A DNA stretch of 64,000 bases from Trichopria drosophilae (GCA_030407085.1 CM059583.1:22728001-22792000), one strand, 5' to 3'. Shown: positions 1 through 16,000, numbered from the stretch's first letter. Translations and numbers: made by a program. Notes: a model not told the origin generated them from the letters alone.

Positions 1-474
1 AAGACGCATTCGTTTTTACTTTGCTTCTTTCATCGAAATATTCCATACTAGCGAAGAGTCGTGCAAGCTTATATTCAAATTGCCGAGTCATAATCTCAAC
101 TTTCGTAGACAGCTCCGTAGACGGTAATATAAAGATTACTAGAAAAAAAAGGAAAAAACCTTCTTATCCCATTAGATTTAGAATTTGAAAGTTTTCGTAG
201 ACAGATCCGTAGACAGAAACATAAAGACTAACAGAAAAAAACGAAATACAACTTCTGAACCTATTATCGTTAAAAATCTGTCAGTTGTCATGTAAGAGAC
301 TAGTAAATTAATACTTGTAGTTGCTATGAACCATTAGATGATACTACGAGTGCCATCAGTAATGTTTCAAGAAGACGCATTCGTTTTTACTTTGCTTCTT
401 TCATCGAAATATTCCATACTAGCGAAGAGTCGTGCAAGCTTATATTCAAATTGCCGAGTCATAATCTCAACTTT

Positions 475-660
475 CGTAGACAGGTCCGTAGACGGTAATA
501 TAAAGATTACTAGAAAAAAAAAGGAAAAAGCCTTCTTATCCCATTATATTTAGAATTTGAAAGTTTTCGTAGACAGGTCCGTAGACTGTAACATAAAGAC
601 TAACAGAAAAAAACGAAATACAACTTCTGAACCTATTATCGTTAAAAATCTGTCAGTTGT
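475..660 (+). repeat. internal subrepeat pair within a satellite monomer
   Basis: Each monomer contains two related blocks starting CGTAGACAGGTCCGTAGAC, here at about 475 and 568, 93 bp apart. Both continue with a similar stretch (taAtATAAAGAxTAcxAGAAAAAAA). The first is followed by a CCTTCTTATCCCATTATAT segment and the second by CTTCTGAACCTATTATCG. The monomer therefore contains an old internal duplication that can act as a recombination substrate; the short monomer at 17375-17653 fits this. Confidence 0.85.
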
Positions 661-3600
661 CATGTAAGAGACTAGTAAATTAATACTTGTAGTTGCTATG
701 AACCATTAGATGATACTACGAGTGCCATCAGTATGGTTTCAAGAAGACGCATTCGTTTTCACTTTGCTTCTTTCATCGAAATATTCCATACTAGCGAAGA
801 GTCGTGCAAGCTTATATTCAAATTGCCGAGTCATAATCTCAACTTTCGTAGACAGGTCCGTAGACGGTAATATAAAGATTACTAGAAAAAAAAGGAAAAA
901 GCCTTCTTATCCCATTATATTTAGAATTTGAAAGTTTTCGTAGACAGGTCCGTAGACTGCAACATAAAGACTAACAGAAAGAAAAAATACAACTTCTGAA
1001 CCTATTATCGTTAAAAATCTGTCAGTTGTCATGTAAGTGACTAGTAAATTAATTCTTGTAGTTGCTATGAACCATTAGATGATACTACGAGTGCCATCAG
1101 TATGGTTTCAAGAAGACGCATTCGTTTTTACTTTGCTTCTTTCATCGAAATATTCCATACTAGCGAAGAGTCGTGCAAGCTTATATTCAAATTGCCGAGT
1201 CATAATCTCAACTTTCGTAGACAGGTCCGTAGACGGTAATATAAAGATTACTAGAAAAAAAAGGAAAAAACCTTCTTATCCCATTATATTTAGAATTTGA
1301 AAGTTTTCGTAGACAGGTCCGTAGACTGTAACATAAAGACTAACAGAAAAAAACGAAATACAACTTCTGAACCTATTATCGTTAAAAATCTGTCAGTTGT
1401 CATGTAAGAGACTAGTAAATTAATACTTGTAGTTGCTATGAACCATTAGATGATACTACGAGTGCCATCAGTATTGTTTCAAGAAGACGCATTCGTTTTT
1501 ACTTTGCTTCTTTCATCGAAATATTCCATACTAGCGAAGAGTCGTGCAAGCTTATATTCAAATTGCCGAGTCATAATCTCAACTATCGTAGACATGTCCG
1601 TAGACGGTAATATAAAGATTACTAGAAAAAAAAGGAAAAAGCCTTCTTATCCCATTATATTTAGAATTTGAAAGTTTTCGTAGACAGGTCCGTAGACGGT
1701 AATATAAAGATTACCAGAAAAAAACAAAACAACCTTCTGAACCTATTATCGTTAAAAATCTGTCAGTTGTCATGTAAGAGACTAGTAAATTAATACTTGT
1801 AGTTGCTATGAACCATTAGATGATACTACGAGTGCCATCAGTATGGTTTCAAGAAGACGCATTCGTTTTTACTTTGCTTCTTTCATCGAAATATTCCATA
1901 CTAGCGAAGAGTCGTGCAAGCTTATATTCAAATTGCCGAGTCATAATCTCAACTTTCGTAGACAGCTCCGTAGACGGTAATATAAAGATTACTAGAAAAA
2001 AAAGGAAAAAACCTTCTTATCCCATTATATTTAGAATTTGAATGTTTTCGTAGACAGCTCCGTAGACTGTAAAATAAAGACTAACAGAAAAAAACCAAAT
2101 ACAACTTCTGAACCTATTATCGTTAAAAATCTGTCAGTTGTCATGTAAGAGACTAGTAAATTAATACTTGTAGTTGCTATGAACCATTAGATGATACTAC
2201 GAATGCCATCAGTATGGTTTCAAGAAGACGCATTCGCTTTTACTTTGATTCTTTCATCGAAATATTCCATACTAGCGAAGAGTCGTGCAAGCTTATATTC
2301 AAATTGCCGAGTCATAATCTCAACTATCGTAGACATGGCCGTAGACGGTAATATAAAGATTACTAGAAAAAAAAGGAAAAAGCCTTCTTATCCCATTATA
2401 TTTAGAATTTGAAAGTTTTCGTAGACAGGTCCGTAGACTGCAACATAAAGACTAACAGAAAAAAACGAAATACAACTTCTGAACCTATTATCGTTAAAAA
2501 TCTGTCAGTTGTCATGTAAGAGACTAGTAAATTAATACTTGTAGTTGCTATGAACCATTAGATGATACTACGAGTGCCATCAGTATGGTTTCAAGAAGAC
2601 GCATTCGTTTTCACTTTGCTTCTTTCATCGAAATATTCCATACTAGCGAAGAGTCGTGCAAGCTTATATTCAAATTGCCGAGTCATAATCTCAACTATCG
2701 TAGACATGTCCGTAGACGGTAATATAAAGATTACTAGAAAAAAAAAGGAAAAAGCCTTCTTATCCCATTATATTTAGAATTTGAAAGTTTTCGTAGACAG
2801 GTCCGTAGACAGCAACATAAAAACTAACAGAAAAAAAACAAATACAACTTCTGAATCTATTATCGTTAAAAATCTGTCAGTTGTCATGTAAGAGACTAGT
2901 AAATTAATACTTGTAGTTGCTATGAACCATTAGATGATACTACGAGTGCCATCAGTATGGTTTCAAGAAGACGCATTCGTTTTTACTTTGCTTCTTTCAT
3001 CGAAATATTCCATACTAGCGAAGAGTCGTGCAAGCTTATATTCAAATTGCCGAGTCATAATCTCAACTTTCGTAGACAGGTCCGTAGACAGCAACATAAA
3101 GACTAACAGAAAAAAAACAAATACAACCTTTTTATCCCATTATATTTAGAATTTCTCAGTTTTCGTAGACAGGTCCGTAGACAGAAACATAAAGACTAAC
3201 AGAAAAAAACGAAATACAACTTCTGAACCTATTATCGTTAAAAATCTGTCAGTTGTCATGTAAGAGACTAGTAAATTAATACTTGTAGTTGCTATGAACC
3301 ATTAGATGATACTACGAGTGCCATCAGTAATGTTTCAAGAAGACGCATTCGTTTTTACTTTGCTTCTTTCATCGAAATATTCCATACTAGCGAAGAGTCG
3401 TGCAAGCTTATATTCAAATTGCCGAGTCATAATCTCAACTTTCGTAGACAGGTCCGTAGACGGTAATATAAAGATTACTAGAAAAAAAAGGAAAAAACCT
3501 TCTTATCCCATTATATTTAGAATTTGAAAGTTTTCGTAGACAGATCCGTAGACAGAAACATAAAGACTAACAGAAAAAAACGAAATACAACTTCTGAACC

Positions 3601-3676
3601 TATTATCGTTAAAAATCTGTCAGTTGTCATGTAAGTGACTAGTAAATTAATTCTTGTAGTTGCTATGAACCATTAG

Positions 3677-4036
3677 ATGATACTACGAGTGCCATCAGTA
3701 TGGTTTCAAGAAGACGCATTCGTTTTTACTTTGCTTCTTTCATCGAAATATTCCATACTAGCGAAGAGTCGTGCAAGCATATATTCAAATTGCCGAGTCA
3801 TAATCTCAACTTTCGTAGACAGGTCCGTAGACGGTAATATAATGATTACTAGAAAAAAAAAGGAAAAAACCTTTTTATCCCATTATATTTAGAATTTGAA
3901 AGTTTTCGTAGACTGTAACATAAAGACTAACAGAAAAAAAACAAATACAACTTCTGAACCTATTATCGTTAAAAATCTGTCAGTTGTCATGTAAGTGACT
4001 AGTAAATTAATTCTTGTAGTTGCTATGAACCATTAG
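3677..4036 (+). repeat. 360-bp satellite variant with 11-bp deletion
   Basis: This monomer is 360 bp rather than about 371. At about 3907 the second CGTAGACAGGTCCGTAGACTG block is reduced to CGTAGACTG. The loss lies between the two GTAGAC hexamers of that block, as expected for replication slippage between short direct repeats. Confidence 0.85.
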
Positions 4037-7000
4037 ATGATACTACGAGTGCCATCAGTATGGTTTCAAGAAGACGCATTCGTTTTTACTTTGCTTCTTT
4101 CATCGAAATATTCCATACTAGCGAAGAGTCGTGCAAGCTTATATTCAAATTGCCGAGTCATAATCTCAACTTTCGTAGACAGCTCCGTAGACGGTAATAT
4201 AAAGATTACTAGAAAAAAAAGGAAAAAACCTTCTTATCCCATTATATTTAGAATTTGAAAGTTTTCGTAGACAGATCCGTAGACAGAAACATAAAGACTA
4301 ACAGAAAAAAACGAAATACAACTTCTGAACCTATTATCGTTAAAAATCTGTCAGTTGTCATGTAAGAGACTAGTAAATTAATACTTGTAGTTGCTATGAA
4401 CCATTAGATGATACTACGAGTGCCATCAGTATGGTTTCAAGAAGACGCATTCGTTTTTACTTTGCTTCTTTCATCGAAATATTCCATACTAGCGAAGAGT
4501 CGTGCAAGCTTATATTCAAATTGCCGAGTCATAATCTCAACTTTCGTAGACAGGTCCGTAGACGGTAATATAAAGATTACCAGAAAAAAACAAAACAACC
4601 TTTTTATCTCATTCTATTTTAGAATTTGAAAGTTTTCGTAGACAGGTCCGTAGACTGTAACATAAAGACTAACAGAAAAAAACGACATACAACTTCTGAT
4701 CCTATTATCGTTAAAAATCTGTCTGTTGTCATGTAAGAGACTAGTAAATTAATACTTGTAGTTGCTATGAACCATTAGATGATACTACGAGTGCCATCAG
4801 TATGGTTTCAAGAAGACGCATTCGTTTTTACTTTGCTTCTTTCATCGAAATATTCCATACTAGCGAAGAGTCGTGCAAGCTTATATTCAAATTGCCGAGT
4901 CATAATCTCAACTTTCGCAGACAGGTCCGTAGACGGTAATATAAAGATGTCTAGAAAAAAAAGGAAAAAACCTTCTTATCCCATTATATTTAGAATTTGA
5001 AAGTTTTCGTAGACAGGTCCGTAGACTGTAACATAAAGACTAACAGAAAAAAACGAAATACAACTTCTGAACCTATTATCGTTAAAAATCTGTCTGTTGT
5101 CATGTAAGAGACTAGTAAATTAATACTTGTAGTTGCTATGAACCATTAGATGATACTACGAGTGCCATCAGTATTGTTTCAAGAAGAGGCATTCGTTTTT
5201 ACTTTGCTTCTTTCATCGAAGTATTCCATACTAGCGAAGAGTCGTGTAAGCTTATATTCAAATTGCCGAGTCATAATCTCAACTATCATAGACATGTCCG
5301 TAGACGGTAATATAAAGATTACTAGAAAAAAAAGGAAAAAGCCTTCTTATCCCATTATATTTAGAATTTGAAAGTTTTCGTAGACAGGTCCGTAGACTGC
5401 AACATAAAGACTAACAGAAAAAAAAACAAATACAACTTCTGAACCTATTATCGTTAAAAATCTGTCAGTTGTCATGTAAGTGACTAGTAAATTAATTCTT
5501 GTAGTTGCTATGAACCATTAGATGATACTACGAGTGCCATCAGTATTGTTTCAAGAAGACGCATTCGTTTTTACTTTGCTTCTTTCATCGAAATATTCCA
5601 TACTAGCGAAGAGTCGTGCAAGCTTATATTCAAATTGCCGAGTCATAATCTCAACTATCGTAGACATGTCCGTAGACGGTAATATAAAGATTACTAGAAA
5701 AAAAAAGGAAAAAGCCTTCTTATCCCATTATATTTAGAATTTGAAAGTTTTCGTAGACAGGTCCGTAGACTGTAACATAAAGACTAACAGAAAAAAACGA
5801 AATACAACTTCTGAACCTATTATCGTTAAAAATCTGTCAGTTGTCATGTAAGAGACTAGTAAATTAATACTTGTAGTTGCTATGAACCATTAGATGATAC
5901 TACGAGTGCCATCAGTATGGTTTCAAGAAGACGCATTCGTTTTCACTTTGCTTCTTTCATCGAAATATTCCATACTAGCGAAGAGTCGTGCAAGCTTATA
6001 TTCAAATTGCCGAGTCATAATCTCAACTATCGTAGACATGTCCGTAGACGGTAATATAAAGATTACTAGAAAAAAAAGGAAAAAGCCTTCTTATCCCCTT
6101 ATATTTAGAATTTGAAAGTTTTCGTAGACAGGTCCGTAGACAGCAACATAAAGACTAACAGAAAAAAAAAAATACAACTTCTGAACCTATTATCGTTAAA
6201 AATCTGTCAGTTGTCATGTAAGAGACTAGTAAATTAATACTTGTAGTTGCTATGAACCATTAGATGATACTACGAGTGCCATCAGTATTGTTTAAAGAAG
6301 ACGCATTCGTTTTTACTTTGCTTCTTTCATCGAAATATTCCATACTAGCGAAGAGTCGTGCAAGCTTATGTTCAAATTGCCGAGTCATAATCTCAACTTT
6401 CGTAGACAGGTCCGTAGACGGTAATATAATGATTACTAGAAAAAAAAAGGAAAAAACCTTCTTATCCCATTATATTTAGAATTTGAAAGTTTTCGTAGAC
6501 AGGTCCGTAGACTGTAACATAAAGACTAACAGAAAAAAACGAAATACAACTTCTGAACCTATTATCGTTAAAAATCTGTCTGTTGTCATGTAAGAGACTA
6601 GTAAATTAATACTTGTAGTTGCTATGAACCATTAGATGATACTACGAGTGCCATCAGTATTGTTTCAAGAAGAGGCATTCGTTTTTACTTTGCTTCTTTC
6701 ATCGAAATATTCCATACTAGCGAAGAGTCGTGCAAGCTTATATTCAAATTGCCGAGTCATAATCTCAACTATCGTAGACATGTCCGTAGACGGTAATATA
6801 AAGATTACTAGAAAAAAAGGAAAAAGCCTTCTTATCCCATTATATTTAGAATTTGAAAGTTTTCGTAGACAGGTCCGTAGACTGCAACATAAAGACTAAC
6901 AGAAAAAAAAATACAACTTCTGAACCTATTATCGTTAAAAATCTGTCAGTTGTCATGTAAGTGACTAGTAAATTAATTCTTGTAGTTGCTATGAACCATT

Positions 7001-10000
7001 AGATGATACTACGAGTGCCATCAGTATGGTTTCAAGAAGACGCATTCGTTTTTACTTTGCTTCTTTCATCGAAATATTCCATACTAGCGAAGAGTCGTGC
7101 AAGCTTATATTCAAATTGCCGAGTCATAATCTCAACTTTCGTAGACAGCTCCGTAGACGGTAATATAAAGATTACAAGAAAAAAAGGAAAAAACCTTCTT
7201 ATCCCATTATATTTAGAATTTGAAAGTTTTCGTAGACAGATCCGTAGACAGAAACATAAAGACTAACAGAAAAAAACGAAATACAACTTCTGAACCTATT
7301 ATCGTTTAAAATCTGTCAGTTGTCATGTAAGAGACTAGTAAATTAATACTTGTAGTTGCTATGAACCATTAGATGATACTACGAGTGCCATCAGTATGGT
7401 TTCAAGAAGACGCATTCGTTTTTACTTTGCTTCTTTCATCGAAATATTCCATACTAGCGAAGAGTCGTGCAAGCTTATATTCAAATTGCCGAGTCATAAT
7501 CTCAACTTTCGTAGACAGCTCCGTAGACGGTAATATAAAGATTACAAGAAAAAAAAGGAAAAAACCTTCTTATCCCATTATATTTAGAATTTGAAAGTTT
7601 TCGTAGACAGATCCGTAGACAGAAACATAAAGACTAACAGAAAAAAACGAAATACAACTTCTGAACCTATTATCGTTAAAAATCTGTCAGTTGTCATGTA
7701 AGTGACTAGTAAATTAATTCTTGTAGTTGCTATGAACCATTAGATGATACTACGAGTGCCATCAGTATGGTTTCAAGAAGACGCATTCGTTTTTACTTTG
7801 CTTCTTTCATCGAAATATTCCATACTAGCGAAGAGTCGTGCAAGCTTATGTTCAAATTGCCGAGTCATAATCTCAACTTTCGCAGACAGGTCCGTAGACG
7901 GTAATATAAAGATGTCTAGAAAAAAAGGAAAAAACCTTCTTATCCCATTATATTTAGAATTTGCAAGTTTTCGTAGACAGGTCCGTAGACTGTAACATAA
8001 AGACTAACAGAAAAAAACGAAATACAGCTTCTGAACCTATTATCGTTAGAAATCTGTCAGTTGTCATGTAAGAGACTAGTAAATTAATACTTGTAGTTGC
8101 TATGAACCATTAGATGATACTACGAGTGCCATCAGTATGGTTTCAAGAAGACGCATTCGTTTTCACTTTGCTTCTTTCATCGAAATATTCCATACTAGCG
8201 AAGAGTCGTGCAAGCTTATATTCAAATTGCCGAGTCATAATCTCAACTTTCGTAGACAGGTCCGTAGACGGTAATATAAAGATTACCAGAAAAAAACAAA
8301 ACAACCTTTTTATCCCATTATATTTAGAATTTGAAAGTTTTCGTAGACAGGTCCGTAGACAGAAACATAAAGACTAACAGAAAAAAAACGAAATACAACT
8401 TCTGAACCTATTATCGTTAAAAATCTGTCAGTTGTCATGTAAGAGACTAGTAAATTAATACTTGTAGTTGCTATGAACCATTAGATGATACTACGAGTGC
8501 CATCAGTATGGTTTCAAGAAGACGCATTCGTTTTTACTTTGCTTCTTTCATCGAAATATTCCATACTAGCGAAGAGTCGTGCAAGCTTATATTCAAATTG
8601 CCGAGTCATAATCTCAACTTTCGTAGACAGGTCCGTAGACGGTAATATAAAGATTACTAGAAAAAAAAGGAAAAAGCCTTCTTATCCCATTATATTTAGA
8701 ATTTGAAAGTTTTCGTAGACAGGTCCGTAGACTGCAACATAAAGACTAACAGAAAAAAAAAATACAACTTCTGAACCTATTATCGTTAAAAATCTGTCAG
8801 TTGTCATGTAAGAGACTAGTAAATTAATACTTGTAGTTGCTATGAACCATTAGATGATACTACGAGTGCCATCAGTATTGTTTAAAGAAGACGCATTCGT
8901 TTTTACTTTGCTTCTTTCATCGAAATATTCCATACTAGCGAAGAGTCGTGCAAGCTTATGTTCAAATTGTCGAGTCATAATCTCAACTTTCGCAGACAGG
9001 TCCGTAGACGGTAATATAAAGATGTCTAGAAAAAAAAGGAAAAAACCTTTTTATCCCATTATATTTAGAATTTGAAAGTTTTCGTAGACAGGTCCGTAGA
9101 CTGCAACATAAAGACTAACAGAAAAAAACGAAATACAACTTCTGAACCTATTATCGTTAAAAATCTGTCAGTTGTCATGTAAGAGACTAGTAAATTAATA
9201 CTTGTAGTTGCTATGAACCATTAGATGATACTACGAGTGCCATCAGTATGGTTTCAAGAAGACGCATTCGTTTTTACTTTGCTTCTTTCATCGAAATATT
9301 CCATACTAGCGAAGAGTCGTGCAAGCTTATATTCAAATTGCCGAGTCATAATCTCAACTTTCGTAGACAGCTCCGTAGACGGTAATATAAAGATTACAAG
9401 AAAAAAAAGGAAAAAACCTTCTTATCCCATTATATTTAGAATTTGAAAGTTTTCGTAGACAGATCCGTAGACAGAAACATAAAGACTAACAGAAAAAAAC
9501 GAAATACAACTTCTGAACCTATTATCGTTAAAAATCTGTCAGTTGTCATGTAAGAGACTAGTAAATTAATACTTGTAGTTGCTATGAACCATTAGATGAT
9601 ACTACGAGTGCCATCAGTATGGTTTCAAGAAGACGCATTCGTTTTTACTTTGCTTCTTTCATCGAAATATTCCATACTAGCGAAGAGTCGTGCAAGCTTA
9701 TATTCAAATTGCCGAGTCATAATCTCAACTTTCGTAGACAGCTCCGTAGACGGTAATATAAAGATTACAAGAAAAAAAGGAAAAAACCTTCTTATCCCAT
9801 TATATTTAGAATTTGAAAGTTTTCGTAGACAGATCCGTAGACTGTAACATAAAGACTAACAGAAAAAAACCAAATACAATTTCTGAACCTATTATCGTTA
9901 AAAATCTGTCAGTTGTCATGTAAGTGACTAGTAAATTAATTCTTGTAGTTGCTATGAACCATTAGATGATACTACGAGTGCCATCAGTATGGTTTCAAGA

Positions 10001-13000
10001 AGACGCATTCGTTTTTACTTTGCTTCTTTCATCGAAATATTCCATACTAGCGAAGAGTCGTGCAAGCTTATATTCAAATTGCCGAGTCATAATCTCAACT
10101 TTCGTAGACAGGTCCGTAGACGGTAATATAAAGATTACTAGAAAAAAAAGGAAAAAGCCTTCTTATCCCATTATATTTAGAATTTGAAAGTTTTCGTAGA
10201 CAGGTCCGTAGACTGCAACATAAAGACTAACAGAAAAAAAAAATACAACTTCTGAACCTATTATCGTTAAAAATCTGTCAGTTGTCATGTAAGAGACTAG
10301 TAAATTAATACTTGTAGTTGCTATGAACCATTAGATGATACTACGAGTGCCATCAGTATTGTTTCAAGAAGACGCATTCGTTTTTACTTTGCTTTTCTCA
10401 TCGAAATATTCCATACTAGCGAAGAGTCGTGCAAGCTTATATTCAAATTGCCGAGTCATAATCTCAACTTTCGCAGACAGGTCCGTAGACGGTAATATAA
10501 AGATGTCTAGAAAAAAAAGGAAAAAACCTTCTTATCCCATTATATTTAGAATTTGAAAGTTTTCGTAGACAGGTCCGTAGACTGTAACATAAAGACTAAC
10601 AGAAAAAAACCAAATACAACTTCTGAACCTATAATCGTTAAAAATCTGTCTGTTGTCATGTAAGTGACTAGTAAATTAATTCTTGTAGTTGCTATGAACC
10701 ATTAAATGATACTACGAGTGCCACAAGTATGGTTTCAAGAAGACGCATTCGTTTTTACTTTGCTTCTTTCATCGAAATATTCCATACTAGCGAAGAGTCG
10801 TGCAAGCTTATATTCAAATGGCCGAGTCATAATCTCAACTTTCGTAGACAGGTCCGTAGACGGTAATATAAAGATTACTAGAAAAAAAAGGAAAAAGCCT
10901 TCTTATCCCATTATATTTAGAATTTGAAAGTTTTCGTAGACAGGTCCGTAGACTGCAACATAAAGACTAACAGAAAAAAACGAAATACAACTTCTGAACC
11001 TATTATCGTTAAAAATCTGTCAGTTGTCATGTAAGAGACTAGTAAATTAATACTTGTAGTTGCTATGAACCATTAGATGATACTACGAGTGCCATCAGTA
11101 TGGTTTCAAGAAGACGCATTCGTTTTTACTTTGCTTCTTTCATCGAAATATTCCATACTAGCGAAGAGTCGTGCAAGCTTATATTCAAATTGCCGAGTCA
11201 TAATCTCAACTTTCGTAGACAGGTCCGTAGACGGTAATATAAAGATTACCAGAAAAAAACAAAACAACCTTCTTATCTCATTCTATTTTAAAATTTCTCA
11301 GTTTTCGTAGACAGATCCGTAGACAGAAACATAAAGACTAACAGAAAAAAACGAAATACAACTTCTGAACCTATTATCGTTAAAAATCTGTCAGTTGTCA
11401 TGTAAGAGACTAGTAAATTAATACTTGTAGTTGCTATGAACCATTAGATGATACTACGAGTGCCATCAGTATGGTTTCAAGAAGACGCATTCGTTTTTAC
11501 TTTGCTTCTTTCATCGAAATATTCCATACTAGCGAAGAGTCGTGCAAGCTTATATTCAAATTGCCGAGTCATAATCTCAACTTTCGTAGACAGGTCCGTA
11601 GACGGTAATATAAAGATTACTAGAAAAAAAAGGAAAAAGCCTTCTTATCCCATTATATTTAGAATTTGAAAGTTTTCGTAGACAGGTCCGTAGACTGCAA
11701 CATAAAGACTAACAGAAAAAAACGAAATACAACTTCTGAACCTATTATCGTTAAAAATCTGTCAGTTGTCATGTAAGAGACTAGTAAATTAATACTTGTA
11801 GTTGCTATGAACCATTAGATGATACTACGAGTGCCATCAGTATGGTTTCAAGAAGACGCATTCGTTTTTACTTTGCTTCTTTCATCGAAATATTCCATAC
11901 TAGCGAAGAGTCGTGCAAGCTTATATTCAAATTGCCGAGTCATAATCTCAACTTTCGTAGACAGGTCCGTAGACGGTAATATAAAGATTACTAGAAAAAA
12001 AAGGAAAAAACCTTCTTATCCCATTATATTTAGAATTTGAAAGTTTTCGTAGACAGATCCGTAGACAGAAACATAAAGTCTAACAGAAAAAAAACGAAAT
12101 ACAACTTCTGAACCTATTATCGTTAAAAATCTGTCAGTTGTCATGTAAGAGACTAGTAAATTAATACTTGTAGATGCTATGAACCATTAGATGATACTAC
12201 GAGTGCCATCAGTAATGTTTCAAGAAGACGCATTCGTTTTTACTTTGCTTCTTTCATCGAAATATTCCATACTAGCGAAGAGTCGTGCAAGCTTATATTC
12301 AAATTGCCGAGTCATAATCTCAACTTTCGTAGACAGGTCCGTAGACGGTAATATAAAGATTACTAGAAAAAAAAGGAAAAAGCCTTCTTATCCCATTATA
12401 TTTAGAATTTGAAAGTTTTCGTAGACAGATCCGTAGACCGACACATAAAGACTAACAGAAAAAAACGAAATACAACTTCTGAACCTATTATCGTTAAAAA
12501 TCTGTCAGTTGTCATGTAAGAGACTAGTAAATTAATACTTGTAGTTGCTATGAACCATTAGATGATACTACGAGTGCCATCAGTATGGTTTCAAGAAGAC
12601 GCATTCGTTTTTACTTTGCTTCTTTCATCGAAATATTCCATACTAGCGAAGTGTCGTGCAGGCTTATATTCAAATTGCCGAGTCATAATCTCAACTTTCG
12701 TAGACAGCTCCGTAGACGGTAATATAAAGATTACAAGAAAAAAAGGAAAAAACCTTCTTCTCCCATTATATTTAGAATTTGAAAGTTTTCGTAGACAGGT
12801 CCGTAGACTGTAACATAAAGACTAACAGAAAAAAACCAAATACAACTTCTGAACCTATAATCGTTAAAAATCTGTCAGTTGTCATGTAAGTGACTAGTAA
12901 ATTAATTCTTGTAGTTGCTATGAACCATTAGATGATACTACGAGTGCCATCAGTATGGTTTCAAGAAGACGCATTCGTTTTTACTTTGCTTCTTTCATCG

Positions 13001-16000
13001 AAATATTCCATACTAGCGAAGAGTCGTGCAAGCTTATATTCAAATTGCCGAGTCATAATCTCAACTTTCGTAGACAGCTCCGTAGACGGTAATATAAAGA
13101 TTACTAGAAAAAAAAGGAAAAAACCTTCTTATCCCATTATATTTAGAATTTGAAAGTTTTCGTAGACAGATCCGTAGACAGAAACATAAAGACTAACAGA
13201 AAAAAACGAAATACAACTTCTGAACCTATTATCGTTAAAAATCTGTCAGTTGTCATGTAAGAGACTAGTAAATTAATACTTGTTGTTGCTATGAACCATT
13301 AGATGATACTACGAATGCCATCAGTATGGTTTCAAGAAGACGCATTCGTTTTCACTTTGCTTCTTTCATCGAAATATTCCATACTAGCGAAGAGTCGTGC
13401 AAGCTTATATTCAAATTGCCGAGTCATAATCTCAACTTTCGTAGACAGGTCCGTAGACGGTAATATAATGATTACTAGAAAAAAAAAGGAAAAAACCTTT
13501 TTATCCCATTATATTTAGAATTTGAAAGTTTTCGTAGACAGCTCCGTAGACTGTAACATAAAGACTAACCGAAAAAAACCAAATACAACTTCTGAACCTA
13601 TTATCGTTAAAAATCTGTCAGTTGTCATGTAGATGACTATTAAATTAATTCTTGTAGTTGCTATGAACCATTAGATGATACTACGAGTGCCATCAGTATG
13701 GTTTCAAGAAGACGCATTCGTTTTTACTTTGCTTCTTTCATCGAAATATTCCATACTAGCGAAGAGTCGTGCAAGCTTATATTCAAATTGCCGAGTCATA
13801 ATCTCAACTTTCGTAGACAGGTCCGTAGACGGTAATATAAAGATGTCTAGAAAAAAAAGGAAAAAACCTTCTTATCCCATTATATTTAGAATTTGCAAGT
13901 TTTCGTAGACAGGTCCGTAGACTGTAACATAAAGACTAACAGAAAAAAACGAAATACAGCTTCTGAACCTATTATCGTTAGAAATCTGTCTGTTGTCATG
14001 TAAGAGACTAGTAAATTAATACTTGTAGTTGCTATGAACCATTAGATGATACTACGAGTGCCATCAGTATGGTTTCAAGAAGACGCATTCGTTTTCACTT
14101 TGCTTCTTTCATCGAAATATTCCATACTAGCGAAGAGTCGTGCAAGCTTATATTCAAATTGCCGAGTCATAATCTCAACTTTCGTAGACAGGTCCGTAGA
14201 CGGTAATATAAAGATTACTAGAAAAAAAAAGGAAAAAACCTTTTTATCCCATTATATTTAGAATTTGAAAGTTTTCGTAGACAGGTCCGTAGACTGCAAC
14301 ATAAAGACTAACAGAAAAAAAAACAAATACAACTTCTGAACCTATTATCGTTAAAAATCTGTCAGTTGTCATGTAAGTGACTAGTAAATTAATTCTTGTA
14401 GTTGCTATGAACCATTAGATGATACTACGAGTGCCATCAGTATTGTTTCAAGAAGAGGCATTCGTTTTTACTTTGCTTCTTTCATCGAAGTATTCCATAC
14501 TAGCGAAGAGTCGTGCAAGCTTATATTCAAATTGCCGAGTCATAATCTCAACTTTCGCAGACAGGTCCGTAGACGGTAATATAAAGATGTCTAGAAAAAA
14601 AAGGAAAAAACCTTTTTATCCCATTATATTTAGAATTTGAAAGTTTTCGTAGACAGGTCCGTAGACTGCAACATAAAGACTAACAGAAAAAAAAATACAA
14701 CTTCTGAACCTATTATCGTTAAAAATCTGTCAGTTGTCATGTAAGAGACTAGTAAATTAATACTTGTAGTTGCTATGAACCATTAGATGATACTACGAGT
14801 GCCATCAGTATGGTTTCAAGAAGACGCATTCGTGTTCACTTTGCTTCTTTCATCGAAATATTCCATACTAGCGAAGAGTCGTGCAAGCTTATATTCAAAT
14901 TGCCGAGTCATAATCTCAACTTTCGTAGACAGGTCCGTAGACGGTAATATAAAGATTACCAGAAAAAAACAAAACAACCTTTTTATCCCATTATATTTAG
15001 AATTTGAAAGTTTTCGTAGACAGGTCCGTAGACTGCAACATAAAGACTAACAGAAAAAAAAAATACAACTTCTGAACCTATTATCGTTAAAAATCTGTCA
15101 GTTGTCATGTAAGAGACTAGTAAATTAATTCTTGTAGTTGCTATGAACCATTAGATGATACTACGAGTGCCATCAGTATTGTTTCAAGAAGAGGCATTCG
15201 TTTTTACTTTGCTTCTTTCATCGAAATATTCCATACTAGCGAAGAGTCATGCAAGCTTATATTCAAATTGCCGAGTTGTAATCTTAACTTTCGCAGACAG
15301 GTCCGTAGACGGTAATATAAAGATGTCTAGAAAAAAAAGGAAAAAACCTTCTTATCCCATTATATTTAGAATTTGAAAGTTTTCGTAGACAGGTCCGTAG
15401 ACTGTAACATAAAGACTAACAGAAAAAAACGAAATACAACTTCTGAACCTATTATCGTTAAAAATCTGTCAGTTGTCATGTAAGAGACTAGTAAATTAAT
15501 ACTTGTAGTTGCTATGAACCATTAGATGATACTACGAGTGCCATCAGTATTGTTTCAAGAAGAGGCATTCGTTTTTACTTTGCTTCTTTCATCGAAGTAT
15601 TCCATACTAGCGAAGAGTCGTGCAAGCTTATATTCAAATTGCCGAGTCATAATCTCAACTATCGTAGACATGTCCGTAGACGGTAATATAAAGATTACTA
15701 GAAAAAAAAGGAAAAAGCCTTCTTATCCCATTATATTTAGAATTTGAAAGTTTTCGTAGACAGGTCCGTAGACTGCAACATAAAGACTAACAGAAAAAAA
15801 AATACAACTTCTGAACCTATTATCGTTAAAAATCTGTCAGTTGTCATGTAAGAGACTAGTAAATTAATACTTGTAGTTGCTATGAACCATTAGATGATAC
15901 TACGAGTGCCATCAGTATGGTTTCAAGAAGACGCATTCGTTTTCACTTTGCTTCTTTCATCGAAATATTCCATACTAGCGAAGAGTCGTGCAAGCTTATA

